DNA of 49,005 nucleotides, taken from the NCBI GenBank assembly GCA_903843305.1, contig CAIMPI010000029.1:1-49005 (forward strand), read 5' to 3'. Both the position numbers and the translations under genes were made by a program. The notes beneath the pieces were generated by a model, which saw nothing but the letters and a program-made list of their open reading frames with translations, had not been told where the DNA came from and did not search any database. Origin of the DNA: an uncultured Chlorobiaceae bacterium. Lineage in GTDB: Bacteria; Bacteroidota; Chlorobiia; Chlorobiales; Chlorobiaceae. Positions 34,118-43,359 of this stretch are shown here, piece after piece. The stretch's first letter is position 1; every line of letters begins with the position of its first letter.

Positions 34118-34666
34118 TCAAACCTCTTCAACAATAATATGGTCGTTGGTGTAAATACAGATATCGGCGGCGATCTTCAAACTCTCAAGCACAATCTCCT
34201 TTGCAGAAAGTGATGTGTGTTTCATGAGTGATCGGGCGGCTGCCAGCGCATACATACTCCCGCTGCCAATAGCTACAATGCCATCCTCAGGTTCAATGAC
34301 ATCGCCGGTTCCCGAGATAATCAGCGCCTTGTCGTTACTGACAATGGCAAGCATCGCCTCAAGACGTCGGAGATACTTGTCCGTTCTCCAGTCTTTGGCA
34401 AGTTCCACCGCAGCACGGTCAAGTTTGCCATTATAGGCTTCAAGCTTCGTATCAAAGCGATCAAGCAGTGTCAAGGCATCCGCCGTTGCTCCCGCAAATC
34501 CAGCAACAAGCTTTCCCTGATATAATCTCCTGATCTTCTTGGTTGAATGCTTTACAACCGTATTTCCCAGTGTCATCTGGCCATCGCTTCCGAGCGCAGC
34601 CTTGCCATCACGTATCACACCAATAACCGTTGTTGAACGGATTTGAGGTCTCTCTTGATTCTTCAT
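34118..34666 (-). CDS. hslV: ATP-dependent protease peptidase subunit HslV
   Basis: Threonine peptidase of the HslUV complex. The mature N terminus should be the Thr-Thr of [19 protein letters not shown] after removal of a short propeptide ([11 protein letters not shown]). G-S-D-G-Q and [24 protein letters not shown] are diagnostic. The ATG at 34666 is used; the TTG immediately before it, adjoining the rpoN stop, would add one residue. It is coupled to rpoN upstream (stop to start 3 bp) and is followed by hslU after 84 bp. The length of 182 aa is standard. Confidence 0.96.
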   Translation of the reverse strand: MKNQERPQIRSTTVIGVIRDGKAALGSDGQMTLGNTVVKHSTKKIRRLYQGKLVAGFAGATADALTLLDRFDTKLEAYNGKLDRAAVELAKDWRTDKYLRRLEAMLAIVSNDKALIISGTGDVIEPEDGIVAIGSGSMYALAAARSLMKHTSLSAKEIVLESLKIAADICIYTNDHIIVEEV

Positions 34667-34669
34667 CAA

Positions 34670-36121
34670 TTAAAATATTTTTTTTCTTAATCTTGCCACT
34701 GGAATTTGCATTTGTTCACGATATTTTGCAACCGTTCTTCGGGCAATATGTACCCCTCGTTTCACCAACATCTCAGCAAGACGATCATCACTCAATGGAT
34801 GATCAGGATCTTCCTCCCTCACCATGTCAGCAATATACTGACGGATAATCTTGCTCGACAGATCATCGCCCTCCTCGGTTGACAGCCCGACACTGAAAAA
34901 ATATTTCAACTCGAACAAACCAAAACGGGTCTGCACATATTTGCCATTGACCGCGCGACTGATAGTCGAGATATCAAGACCGGTTTCGGCTGCAATGGTT
35001 TTCATGCCAAGCGGAACTAAATGCTCTGCTCCAGAAACAAAAAAAGCGTACTGATGTTTCATCAACGCCTCAATAACCTTCAGAAGTGTCTGGCGCCTCG
35101 TTTGGATTGCATTGGTAAAATCATTCGCGCGCTGAATGTTCTGCCGTATAAACTGTTTTTCCTCTTTCGGAGCTTTCCTGTTTTTGAGAAGCTCATGATA
35201 GCGGTCAGTCACCTTGACTGAAAGAGCACTTCGGTCATTGAGCGCTGCGGTCAGCTCACCATTTTCATAAGTGACCACAAAATCGGGAGTGATGTAGTGA
35301 CCACCTTCATCATAAAAAATCCCGGGATGAGGATCGAGGGCTATAATGGCCGAAACAGCCGCTTCAACCCTCTCCTTCGCTACTCCCAGCTTTTTAATCA
35401 GCAGTTCAAAGCGCCGGTGGAGAAAATCATCAAAATAGTTATCGAGAATTTTTGCCGCAAGCTCACAGGTTCTTGAGTCATAACGATCTGCCGCGACCTG
35501 CAACTGCACAAGAAGCCGTTCACGCAAATCACAGGCTGCAACACCCGGTGGATCAAGAAAAAGGATTTTGCGCCGAACCGCCTCCAGATCGCTTTCAGAA
35601 AGTTCAAGACCCTGAAGGTGCATACTGTCAATAATAATAGTATGCCCTTCAGTAAAGTAACCATCACCATCAAGATTACCGAGAATCTCAATGGCTATCT
35701 TCACTTCACGCTCTTTGACATCTTCATGCAACGCCAGTTGCTTGAGAAGCGTATCATGAAAACTGTCATGATGTACAGCCTGGAAAAACCTCTCTTTTGA
35801 AGGGCTTTCATGAGTAAAATTAATCCGTCCTTCCGAAGTTTCACCCGAAGGAGAAACATCAGACCGCTCCTTGAGAGAGCTTTTACTGAACCGCTCAAGA
35901 GAATCAAACATATCGTCACCGGCTGACCGGTCAATCTCCCCGGCACCATCGCCAACACTCTCTTTTTGTTCCTCAACAAGTTCCAGAAACGGATTTTCCT
36001 GCAACTCCTCATAAATCCGCTCTTCAAGATTCTGCATCGGGAGTTGGAGAAGCTGACTACTGAGTATCTGCTGGGCAGAGAACTGTAATGCTTGCTTCTG
36101 TTGAAGCCTGATATCAGCCAT
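34670..36121 (-). CDS. rpoN: RNA polymerase sigma-54 factor RpoN
   Basis: Alternative sigma factor that needs an AAA+ activator. Region I is glutamine/leucine-rich (QKQALQFSAQQILSSQLLQL), an acidic linker follows, then the core-binding domain (LDPPGVAACDLRERLLVQL), the HTH region (DISTISRAVNGKYVQT) and the C-terminal RpoN box ARRTVAKYRE. The length of 483 aa is typical. Its ATG shares a base with the stop of the DUF3109 gene (TAATG), and it is coupled to hslV, tying sigma-54 to a heat-shock protease in one transcript. No sigma-54 activator is in the window. Confidence 0.96.
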   Translation of the reverse strand: MADIRLQQKQALQFSAQQILSSQLLQLPMQNLEERIYEELQENPFLELVEEQKESVGDGAGEIDRSAGDDMFDSLERFSKSSLKERSDVSPSGETSEGRINFTHESPSKERFFQAVHHDSFHDTLLKQLALHEDVKEREVKIAIEILGNLDGDGYFTEGHTIIIDSMHLQGLELSESDLEAVRRKILFLDPPGVAACDLRERLLVQLQVAADRYDSRTCELAAKILDNYFDDFLHRRFELLIKKLGVAKERVEAAVSAIIALDPHPGIFYDEGGHYITPDFVVTYENGELTAALNDRSALSVKVTDRYHELLKNRKAPKEEKQFIRQNIQRANDFTNAIQTRRQTLLKVIEALMKHQYAFFVSGAEHLVPLGMKTIAAETGLDISTISRAVNGKYVQTRFGLFELKYFFSVGLSTEEGDDLSSKIIRQYIADMVREEDPDHPLSDDRLAEMLVKRGVHIARRTVAKYREQMQIPVARLRKKIF

Positions 36122-36693
36122 TATGTAGCGGAAGATGCATCGACATACGCTTTCAGATCCAGTACCCAGTCACCACCATATAATGACTCAAGAGCAGAAG
36201 AAACATAATCAATAAGTTGTACCTTGCACTCCCTGCCCGACTTTCTGGCGGTACGACACATGGAATGCTGTTCGTAGACAAGATAATCCAAACCAAACTT
36301 TTTTCTTACCCTTATCGGAAACAATCGGCAGGATATCGGCTTGTCGAACCCCAGAATGCCCTCGCGATGGGCAATCTCAATGGCACAGAAGGTTATCCCG
36401 TCACGAATACAGGAAAAGATACACTCCCTGTTCTCAACTGTTCTCGTGTACTGAACCCCTTGATAGACTTCAACAGGGCCGTGACGCCGGAAATAACGCA
36501 ACCCTTTTTCAGGAAGCGTCCTGAGCAGCTCCTCCGGCAACTCCTGAAGCTGCAATGCCTCCGCAGGCGATAACGGAGCGCCAAGCTCCCCCTCAACACA
36601 GCACGCTCCACGGCATTCATGAAGATCGCACGAAAAAAAAGCCTTTAACACATCTTTCTCAACCAGAACACTACCTATAGAAACCAGCGACAT
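36121..36693 (-). CDS. DUF3109 family cysteine-rich protein
   Basis: 190 aa with cysteines in the DUF3109 pattern: FFSCDLHECRGACCVEGE near the N terminus, then CIFSCIRDGITFCAIE, KPISCRLFPIRV and SMCRTARKSGRECKV. This suggests a bound metal or Fe-S cluster, as in the related YkgJ zinc/iron chelating group. Such genes are common in Bacteroidetes and Chlorobi. It is the first gene of the rpoN-hslV-hslU operon. The biochemical role is unknown. Confidence 0.82.
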   Translation of the reverse strand: MSLVSIGSVLVEKDVLKAFFSCDLHECRGACCVEGELGAPLSPAEALQLQELPEELLRTLPEKGLRYFRRHGPVEVYQGVQYTRTVENRECIFSCIRDGITFCAIEIAHREGILGFDKPISCRLFPIRVRKKFGLDYLVYEQHSMCRTARKSGRECKVQLIDYVSSALESLYGGDWVLDLKAYVDASSAT

Positions 36694-36892
36694 AAAAGTA
36701 TCTATCCTTTAATCACAACATTCATGAATAACACTTTTTACGCTGCGAAGAGCTTATTTTCTTTACTTCAGTACTATCCACGGATGTCCTCCTTTATTAA
36801 CGATAGCTGAAAATAACGATATATACCTTTTTCAAGCCAATATTCTTGAAGGGAGTGCGAAATCCTGTTCCGTTGGTCTTATCGATTATATC

Positions 36893-36923
36893 TGTATATT
36901 TCGGTAAACTGCCGTACAATATA
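36893..36923. promoter_or_regulatory. Imperfect inverted repeat upstream of the TacA-type gene (possible autoregulatory operator)
   Basis: TGTATATTTCGG and CCGTACAATATA are loosely inverted halves around TAAACTG, ending 12 bp before the antitoxin ATG. TacA-type antitoxins usually repress their own promoter at such sites; here this is inference. Confidence 0.35.
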
Positions 36924-36935
36924 AACGAGTTATTC

Positions 36936-37304
36936 ATGAGCACAAATCTCAAGCGAAAAGGTGTGAAAGAGCCAGCAGGGATAAACAATAAACTCAATCC
37001 TGCGACAAGTGTCTCTTCGAAACGGGTAACAGAGGGAAAGGCGCGCCTGGAGGCACGGATAAGCCGGAATGTTCACGCACAAATAAAACGAGCCGCTGAA
37101 ATTCAAGGCCGAACGGTGACAGATTTTGTTGTCTATGCAGCTCTTGATGCTGCAAACAAAGCGATTGAGGAAAATTCCGTTATCCAGTTGTCAATCGAAG
37201 GCCAGCATGCTTTTGCCGAGGCTTTGCTGAATCCGCCAGAGCCTAATGCCACTTTGCGACGGGCTTTCGAAAGTCATGCTGAATTGTTTGGGAAGGGTAA
37301 ATAA
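36936..37304 (+). CDS. tacA: DUF1778 antitoxin, TacA type
   Basis: Ribbon-helix-helix antitoxin and autorepressor. The RHH segment is KARLEARISRNVHAQIKRAAEIQGRTVTDFVV, followed by the toxin-neutralising tail IQLSIEGQHAFAEALLNPPEPNATLRRAFESHAELF, a classic DUF1778 C terminus. I start at MSTNLKRKGVK (122 aa); an upstream in-frame ATG at 36846 would add 30 hydrophobic residues that overlap the likely promoter. It lies 11 bp ahead of the GNAT toxin gene. Confidence 0.9.
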   Translation: MSTNLKRKGVKEPAGINNKLNPATSVSSKRVTEGKARLEARISRNVHAQIKRAAEIQGRTVTDFVVYAALDAANKAIEENSVIQLSIEGQHAFAEALLNPPEPNATLRRAFESHAELFGKGK

Positions 37305-37315
37305 CCTTTGCTTTT

Positions 37316-37816
37316 ATGAAGCCTCCCCTATTTTCATTAGTTCCACTGAGCAAAAGCCATGTACGAGAGGGCTTTTGCTCTGGATCTGAAGCCCTGGATC
37401 ACTATTTTTCAGCTCAAGTCGGTCAGGATATCAAGAGGAATATCACCAAATGCTTTGTTGCAATTGATAATGACGATCAAAAAATAGCTGGCTACTACAC
37501 ACTTTCGGCTGCCCAAATTCCGTTACCGGGACTACCCGGAGAGATCGCCCGGAAAATGCCCCGCTATGATGCAGTTCCAGCTTCAAGAATAGGACGTCTC
37601 GCCGTAGACCGACACTATCAGGGAAAACGGATCGGTAGCGCCCTTCTCGCTGACGCCCTTCTCAGGTCATCAAATTCATCAATGGCAGTCTACGCTCTGC
37701 TCGTCGATGCAAAAGATGAACAAGCGGAAGCGTTTTATCTGCACCACGGCTTTATACCCTGCATCGGCGCCCTTCACACCCTGTTTTTACCGCTGAAAAC
37801 TATAAGTAAAATTTGA
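37316..37816 (+). CDS. tacT: GNAT acetyltransferase toxin, TacT type
   Basis: Acetyltransferase toxin that acetylates the amino group of charged aminoacyl-tRNA and blocks translation. It has the TacT pattern: SHVREGFCSGSEALDHYFSAQVGQDIKRNITKCFVA, then AGYYTLSAAQIPL, and the acetyl-CoA-binding segment RLAVDRHYQGKRIGSALLADAL (Q/RxxGxG/A), ending FYLHHGFIP with the expected late Tyr. It is 166 aa, paired with the TacA-type gene. Confidence 0.92.
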   Translation: MKPPLFSLVPLSKSHVREGFCSGSEALDHYFSAQVGQDIKRNITKCFVAIDNDDQKIAGYYTLSAAQIPLPGLPGEIARKMPRYDAVPASRIGRLAVDRHYQGKRIGSALLADALLRSSNSSMAVYALLVDAKDEQAEAFYLHHGFIPCIGALHTLFLPLKTISKI

Positions 37817-37920
37817 GTGCCCGCAGCATTTTTCCGATATGAACACATTTTTGATAGCTATATTGCAGATATGATATTCATCCCCAACACGGAAACATTA
37901 CACTACAAAGCCACACGACC

Positions 37921-38808
37921 ATGCTTATCATCGACGGAAAAAAGGTCTCTCTTGATTTAAAAAACGAACTCAAAGAGAGCGTTGACAACTACAGAGCCAA
38001 AACCGGCAAAGTACCCGGACTGACGGTTATCATTGTCGGCCAGGATCCCGCATCGCAGGTTTATGTACGCAATAAAGCCAAAACATGCAAAGAGATCGGC
38101 ATGATTTCAACGGTTATCGAAATGCCCGCCGACACCACCCAGGAACATCTGCTCAAGACCATCCAGGAGCTGAACAACGATCCTGCTGTCCACGGCATTC
38201 TGGTGCAGCAGCCACTGCCAAGGCAGATTGATGAATTTGCCGTCACCATCGCCATCGATCCATCGAAGGATGTTGACGGATTTCATCCCGAAAACCTTGG
38301 TCGCCTTGTAATGGGGCATCTCGACAAATGTTTTGTCAGTTGCACCCCTTACGGCATTCTTGAGCTGCTTGGCCGCTACAACATTGAGACAAAAGGCAAA
38401 CACTGCGTGGTGGTCGGGCGCAGCAATATTGTCGGCAAACCGATGGCCAACCTGATGCTCCAGAAACTTGAAGCTACCAACTGCACCGTCACCATCTGCC
38501 ACTCCGCCACCAAAAACATTCCGTTCTACACTCAGCAGGCCGATATTCTCATTGCCGCCATTGGCAAAGCGGGATTTATCACTGCCGACATGGTAAAACC
38601 GGGCGCTGTGGTTATTGATGTCGGCATCAACCGCATTGAGGATGCATCAACAAAGAGCGGCTACCGTCTGGTCGGCGACGTGGATTACGAAGGCGTTTCG
38701 GCGGTTGCCTCGGCCATGACTCCGGTTCCCGGTGGCGTCGGCCCCATGACCATTGCCATGCTCCTGAAAAATACGCTTCAGTCGTTCCAGCGTACGAACA
38801 GACTGTAA
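37921..38808 (+). CDS. folD: Methylenetetrahydrofolate dehydrogenase / cyclohydrolase FolD
   Basis: Bifunctional one-carbon enzyme interconverting 5,10-methylene-, methenyl- and 10-formyl-THF. The catalytic Tyr/Lys lie in PASQVYVRNKAKTCKEIG (Y48, K52), GILVQQPLP and DPSKDVDGFHPEN match the substrate site, VVGRSNIVGKPMANLML is the NADP site, and PVPGGVGPMTIAMLL closes the signature. The length of 295 aa is standard. The stop is 6 bp before radA, so the two are co-transcribed. Confidence 0.97.
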   Translation: MLIIDGKKVSLDLKNELKESVDNYRAKTGKVPGLTVIIVGQDPASQVYVRNKAKTCKEIGMISTVIEMPADTTQEHLLKTIQELNNDPAVHGILVQQPLPRQIDEFAVTIAIDPSKDVDGFHPENLGRLVMGHLDKCFVSCTPYGILELLGRYNIETKGKHCVVVGRSNIVGKPMANLMLQKLEATNCTVTICHSATKNIPFYTQQADILIAAIGKAGFITADMVKPGAVVIDVGINRIEDASTKSGYRLVGDVDYEGVSAVASAMTPVPGGVGPMTIAMLLKNTLQSFQRTNRL

Positions 38809-38814
38809 GGCATA

Positions 38815-40185
38815 ATGGCCAAAACTGTCACGAAATATATCTGCTCAAACTGCGGAGCGGTCTCCCTGAAATATCAGGGAAAATGTTTTGAATGCCAGAG
38901 CTGGGGAACCCTTCTGGAAACACACATCGACCCTGAGCCGAAAAAACAGCGATCGGGTTCGGCAGCAGGAGGCGTTACCGTTGTGCAGAACCTGCATGAT
39001 GCCGTTCCCTCAGAGTTCAAGCGGATCATGACCGGCATGGGTGAGCTCGACCGGGTACTTGGAGGAGGGCTCATGCAGGCATCAGCCGTTCTTGTTGGAG
39101 GAGAGCCCGGTATCGGCAAATCAACCCTCATGCTGCAACTTGCTCCCCGCCTAGCTCCGGCAAAAGTGCTCTATATCTCCGGCGAAGAGTCCCCGAACCA
39201 GATACGCGAACGAGCCCAGCGGCTCTCTATCAAGGCAGAAAACCTCTGGCTCGTCCCCGAAGTGAACCTTGAACGCATTCTGGCGCTCATTGAACGGGAA
39301 AAACCGGCACTGGTCATTATCGACTCCATCCAGACCGTTCATTCGGACGAATACCAGAGCTCTGCTGGCACCATTACTCAAATCAGGGAGTGCGCCGCCT
39401 CGCTTATACGGGCTGCCAAGCAGCAGAATGTCATATTGATGATTATCGGCCATATCACTAAAGAAGGAGCGCTTGCCGGTCCAAAAGCGCTTGAGCACAT
39501 GGTCGATACCGTCCTGCAGTTTGAGGGGGAGGGGTACCAGCGCTACCGGATAATCCGCTCAGTCAAAAACCGCTTCGGTTCCACCAATGAAATCGGCGTC
39601 TTCCGGATGGATGAGACCGGCCTTGAAGAGGTAAGCAACCCTTCCGAATTCTTTATCTCCGGAAGGAGAACCGATGTACCCGGCAACTCCATCCTTGCCG
39701 CCATTGAGGGGACAAGGGCACTTCTGGTGGAGGTTCAGGCGCTGGTCTCCAAAACAAACTACTCCATGCCGCAGCGCATCAGCACAGGGTTCGACCTGAA
39801 ACGCATGTCGATTATTCTTGCTGTGCTCGAAAACAGGCTGCACATCGAAACCTGGGGACAGGATGTTTTTGTCAAAATAGCCGGAGGGCTCAAACTGGCC
39901 GAGCCTGCGGCAGACCTTGCCATAGCGGCGGCAATTGCTTCAGGACTCATGAACAGGCCGGTCGATCCTGCAACCGTCTGCTGCGGAGAAATAGGGCTTG
40001 CCGGTGAACTCAGGGCCATCAGCGACAGCGAACGGCGCATCAGGGAGGCGACACATCTCGGCTTCAAACGCATCGTACTGCCCGAAGCCAATACCCGGGA
40101 GCTGAAGCCCTCGCTGAAAAAACTGCCGATAACCATTGCCGGATGTTCAACACTGCGTGACGCCCTTGAGGAACTGAATATCTGA
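38815..40185 (+). CDS. radA: DNA repair protein RadA/Sms
   Basis: RecA-like ATPase that aids branch migration and recombination repair. The N-terminal C4 zinc finger is C10-x2-C13...C24-x2-C27. Walker A GGEPGIGKST is at 95-104, the RadA-specific KNRFG motif follows in RSVKNRFGSTNE, and the C-terminal Lon-protease-like domain includes GGLKLAEPAADLAIAAAIASG. The length of 456 aa is standard. Confidence 0.97.
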   Translation: MAKTVTKYICSNCGAVSLKYQGKCFECQSWGTLLETHIDPEPKKQRSGSAAGGVTVVQNLHDAVPSEFKRIMTGMGELDRVLGGGLMQASAVLVGGEPGIGKSTLMLQLAPRLAPAKVLYISGEESPNQIRERAQRLSIKAENLWLVPEVNLERILALIEREKPALVIIDSIQTVHSDEYQSSAGTITQIRECAASLIRAAKQQNVILMIIGHITKEGALAGPKALEHMVDTVLQFEGEGYQRYRIIRSVKNRFGSTNEIGVFRMDETGLEEVSNPSEFFISGRRTDVPGNSILAAIEGTRALLVEVQALVSKTNYSMPQRISTGFDLKRMSIILAVLENRLHIETWGQDVFVKIAGGLKLAEPAADLAIAAAIASGLMNRPVDPATVCCGEIGLAGELRAISDSERRIREATHLGFKRIVLPEANTRELKPSLKKLPITIAGCSTLRDALEELNI

Positions 40186-40267
40186 TGAGAGAGTTGACTT
40201 GTGCATTCAAGCAACTTTCTTACCTTTCAAGGGTGAGATTCAATGCAAAGCTAACAGAGAAAAGACG

Positions 40268-40609
40268 ATGATGCACATCCTGATTCAATGGCTGATTAAC
40301 GCCCTCGCTGTCTATGCTACCGCCCATATCCTTGACGGCATTCACATCAAAAGCTTCGGCGCTGCAATTGCCGTGGCACTTGTGCTTGGCCTGATTAACA
40401 CCCTTGTACGGCCCGTACTGTTCTTTTTCTCCATCCCCTTTATCATTCTCACCCTGGGGCTTTTTCTCCTGGTCATCAACGCCCTTCTGCTGCAGTTCGC
40501 TGCGGTACTCGTCAGTGGATTCACCATTGACGGCTTCTGGTGGGCTGTCGCCGGATCAGTAGTCATCAGCGCTATTTCTTGGTTGTTGGGATCGCTGTTC
40601 AATCTTTGA
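40268..40609 (+). CDS. Phage holin family 4 / YvlD-type membrane protein
   Basis: 113 aa, almost entirely four hydrophobic helices: HILIQWLINALAVYATAHIL, then IAVALVLGLINTLVRPVLFFF, IPFIILTLGLFLLVINALLL and FWWAVAGSVVISAISWLLGSLF. The NTLVRPVL and LTLGLFLLVINALLL motifs mark the YvlD/holin-4 family, found in many bacteria without phages. The start is at the double ATG 40268/40271; a longer frame from 40199 adds an unlikely hydrophilic tail. Function not established. Confidence 0.82.
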   Translation: MMHILIQWLINALAVYATAHILDGIHIKSFGAAIAVALVLGLINTLVRPVLFFFSIPFIILTLGLFLLVINALLLQFAAVLVSGFTIDGFWWAVAGSVVISAISWLLGSLFNL

Positions 40610-40654
40610 AGCCGCCGTTCCACCAGGATTTTCATAAGCTCCGCAACCAGTTAT

Positions 40655-41464
40655 TCAGTCATGCTGCTCCAATGGCAGATGCTGATGAACATGCTCCTTG
40701 CCGTCATGGTGATGTTGATGAATATGTATCAGGTTATTCGACTCAAGGAGTGCCCGGTCATTCAAGACAGATTCAGAAGAGCCGCCCCTGACAATCCTCT
40801 TGTTCCGACCAAACACATAAACCGTATCGGCTATCTCCCCGATAATATGCAAGTCATGCGTCGCGGTAATAATGGTCTTTCCACGCCGGTTGGCATTGAC
40901 CATAAAATCAATAATGTGCCGGACGGTTAAAGGATCGAGCCCTGCTGTAGGTTCATCGAATAAATAGACATCAGGATCAATAGCAAGAACAGAAGCGATT
41001 GCAACCCGCTTTTTCTCTCCGATACTTAATTGATGGGGAACCCTGTCCAATAAATGGTGAATATCCAAAACCTGGGCAACATCCATGATACGCCGGTTAA
41101 CCTCTTCCTCTTCAACACCAAACTGCAGCGGCCCAAAGGCAATATCCTCTCTCACTGAAGGGCAAAACAACTGGATATCGGCATTCTGAAAAACAAGACC
41201 AACCCTTCGTCTAAAGTGGTGTGCAGCCTTTTCATCAAACAGCGAATTTTCAAGTAACCTCTCCCCGAAGGCTGTCACTTGACCTTGATGAGGAAATATC
41301 AGTCCATCCAGGAGATGCAATAACGTCGACTTTCCTGTTCCGTTAGCACCAATAACCGCAATCTTTTCACCCGACCGAATGGTCATATCAACACCGCACA
41401 GCGCAGGGAATTTGCCCGGATACGAATATTGCACATCCTTTACTTCAAAAATAATAGCACTCAT
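40655..41464 (-). CDS. cbiO: ECF transporter ATP-binding protein CbiO
   Basis: Energises cobalt (or nickel) uptake. Walker A is GANGTGKST, the Q-loop region VGLVFQNADIQLF, the ABC signature LSIGEKKR, Walker B VYLFDEPTAGLDP, then THD. It ends in a histidine-rich tail (HIHQHHHDGKEHVHQHLPLE) that could bind transition metal and act as store or sensor. The length of 269 aa is normal. Its ATG overlaps the cbiQ stop (ATGA). It is the last gene of the transporter operon. Confidence 0.95.
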   Translation of the reverse strand: MSAIIFEVKDVQYSYPGKFPALCGVDMTIRSGEKIAVIGANGTGKSTLLHLLDGLIFPHQGQVTAFGERLLENSLFDEKAAHHFRRRVGLVFQNADIQLFCPSVREDIAFGPLQFGVEEEEVNRRIMDVAQVLDIHHLLDRVPHQLSIGEKKRVAIASVLAIDPDVYLFDEPTAGLDPLTVRHIIDFMVNANRRGKTIITATHDLHIIGEIADTVYVFGRNKRIVRGGSSESVLNDRALLESNNLIHIHQHHHDGKEHVHQHLPLEQHD

Positions 41465-42312
41465 AGGGTATGTCCTCTATAGAATAGGCCTGCACAGATA
41501 ATCAGGGCACACAACAGCCAGAACCAGTCTTTCAGCGTCGCATGAAATTCAGACAAGAGCTGAGGTTCACCGGTATAGCCCCTCGAAAGCATCGCCATAT
41601 AAACCTCTTCACTCATTTGTGTCGTTCTGTTCCATGTGTTGGCAATATTCCAGGCCACAATATTCTGCCCATGCTGATGACGAGACACCATTCCGACACG
41701 ACTTTTAAGTGCGGTAAAAATATTCTCGACCATCGTCGCAAAGAGATAGAGATACCGGTAACACATCGATACGGTCAATACAAAGAGCTGAGGCACACCA
41801 AATAGCCTTAAAACCTTCAGTAACTCCGAGTGCCGGGTCGTCAAAGACAATAAAACTACCAGCGATACCGAGGTGGCAATCCTGACCACAAACAAGAGAG
41901 CTCCATCCACACCAGGACGAGTAATGATAGCATTAATCCCCAAAACATGGAAAGACCAAACCGGCTCTCCTGGAGTAACCATGCTGAACAAAGTTGGAAG
42001 CACGATACAGAGAGAGAACAAAGGAATGAAGAGCAATGTTCTTGTCAAAAAGTAATTGAGAGGAATTCTGGAAAAAAAGACAAGAAGTAAACATAAGCCA
42101 TAAAGTGAGCCGATCAATACGGCGCTTTTCAATGAGACCGCCGTAACAAGAAAAGCCAAAAACGATATCGTTTTGAAACGGGGATCCAGCGACTGCAGAA
42201 AACCTTTCCGATTGGCACACTCTTCAGAAAGTGTTGCATCTTTTAAAAAAGCAAGAGCGCTCAACATTGAACGCTCGATAAAATCACGTTTCTTGTGTAA
42301 TGCGTTACTCAT
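41461..42312 (-). CDS. cbiQ: ECF transporter transmembrane protein CbiQ
   Basis: T-component with about five to six membrane helices. The N-terminal LDPRFKTISFLAFLV and coupling motif ALKSRVGMVSRH match CbiQ; AMLSRGYTGEP near the C terminus is the second diagnostic (A-x-x-x-RG-x). The length of 283 aa is usual. It overlaps the upstream PDGLE gene by 8 bp and the downstream cbiO by 4 bp. Confidence 0.93.
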   Translation of the reverse strand: MSNALHKKRDFIERSMLSALAFLKDATLSEECANRKGFLQSLDPRFKTISFLAFLVTAVSLKSAVLIGSLYGLCLLLVFFSRIPLNYFLTRTLLFIPLFSLCIVLPTLFSMVTPGEPVWSFHVLGINAIITRPGVDGALLFVVRIATSVSLVVLLSLTTRHSELLKVLRLFGVPQLFVLTVSMCYRYLYLFATMVENIFTALKSRVGMVSRHQHGQNIVAWNIANTWNRTTQMSEEVYMAMLSRGYTGEPQLLSEFHATLKDWFWLLCALIICAGLFYRGHTL

Positions 42313-42640
42313 GCTCTTTCACCAGCACTTTACCTATAAACAATGCCACTACCGCTATGATCGCAATGCCAACAACCGCAGAGATGAAATAAGCAAAACT
42401 CGAATGACAGAGATCTTTTCCCTCCCATCCCTGAAAAGCATAATCAGGCAGTGGAGCTTTCCACAAGTCGGAAAGTTTCTGAATACCCTGCGGGACAGAA
42501 CCTCTCATTTTCTGAATCTCATCAACCCCCCATTCACCCCAAGCCGTTCCCGCCTTAAAACGATCCGGCAAAATCAATCCCAGTGGCGATAGTACAATTA
42601 AAGCGCCAATTCCTGCCCAGAGTTTTTTGGCAAGCATCAT
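42305..42640 (-). CDS. PDGLE-domain protein (CbiN/NikN-like accessory subunit)
   Basis: 111 aa with a hydrophobic N-terminal helix (LWAGIGALIVLSPLGLILP), an extracytoplasmic segment (AWGEWGVDEIQ..., LPDYAFQGWEG) and a C-terminal helix (FISAVVGIAIIAVVALFIG). This is the PDGLE organisation that replaces CbiN in many Co/Ni ECF systems and links to the CbiM S-component. Its ATG overlaps the cbiM stop as ATGA, with GGAGG just upstream inside cbiM. Confidence 0.85.
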   Translation of the reverse strand: MMLAKKLWAGIGALIVLSPLGLILPDRFKAGTAWGEWGVDEIQKMRGSVPQGIQKLSDLWKAPLPDYAFQGWEGKDLCHSSFAYFISAVVGIAIIAVVALFIGKVLVKEHE

Positions 42641-43317
42641 GATCTGCCTCCTTCGAAAAAAACAGCATCCTGCTTCTGTAAATATTTTACGACCAATGCG
42701 GTCACCAGAACTTCAACCCATCCAATAACGACAAGATGTCCCAAAACCATTGAGGGTACCGCAACATTCAGACCATAAGGAGAGTACAACGCCTGACCAT
42801 TTGCCGTATGATACAGAAGGGGTTGAAGTCCAAATTCTATGCCGGCACAGAGTGCAGCAACACAAATGCCCACATACGCACCAGCACCAGCCGCAATTAC
42901 ACGTCTCCTGGAACCCGCCGGGCTGTTCGAACTGATCAATCTGTAAACATAATACCCTGTAAAAGGAAGCACAAACGCCATGTTGAAACAATTCGCTCCA
43001 ATGGCCGTTATACCGCCATCGCCAAACAACAATGCCTGAATTACCAAGGCAACGGTAAGGGCAATACAAGCCGCCCACGGCCCTAAAAGAATAGCAACAA
43101 GAACACCCCCAACCGCATGACCTGTCGATCCACCAGGAATGGGCACATTGAACATCATGATGACAAAGCTGAACGCTGCACCAATCGCCAGATAGGGAAC
43201 CTGCCTGACACTCAATGTTTTTTTTACCTTCCTGGAAGCAGCCGACCATATCGGGATCATCGCGGCACCAAATACCCCGCAAGTCGCAGGGCTTAAATAT
43301 CCATCCGGTATGTGCAT
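42637..43317 (-). CDS. cbiM: Cobalt/nickel ECF substrate-binding membrane protein CbiM
   Basis: S-component that binds the ion through its free N terminus; MHIPDGYLSP is the hallmark, His2 being a ligand. Further marks are FNVPIPGGSTGHAVGG and FGDGGITAIGANCFNMAF. The length of 226 aa is usual. It is the first gene of cbiM-PDGLE-cbiQ-cbiO. MHIPDG occurs in both NikM and CbiM; cobalt is favoured here because of the B12 genes in the window. I see no cobalamin riboswitch upstream, unlike the receptor operon. Confidence 0.93.
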   Translation of the reverse strand: MHIPDGYLSPATCGVFGAAMIPIWSAASRKVKKTLSVRQVPYLAIGAAFSFVIMMFNVPIPGGSTGHAVGGVLVAILLGPWAACIALTVALVIQALLFGDGGITAIGANCFNMAFVLPFTGYYVYRLISSNSPAGSRRRVIAAGAGAYVGICVAALCAGIEFGLQPLLYHTANGQALYSPYGLNVAVPSMVLGHLVVIGWVEVLVTALVVKYLQKQDAVFFEGGRS

Positions 43318-43359
43318 GGCTTTTGCTTCTTAATTTGCAAACATCGAACAGTTCTTTGC

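Noticed and set aside
42713-43282. 189-codon Cys/Trp-rich minus-strand ORF inside cbiM
   Set aside because: Shadow frame of cbiM; the cbiM frame carries MHIPDG and all family motifs.
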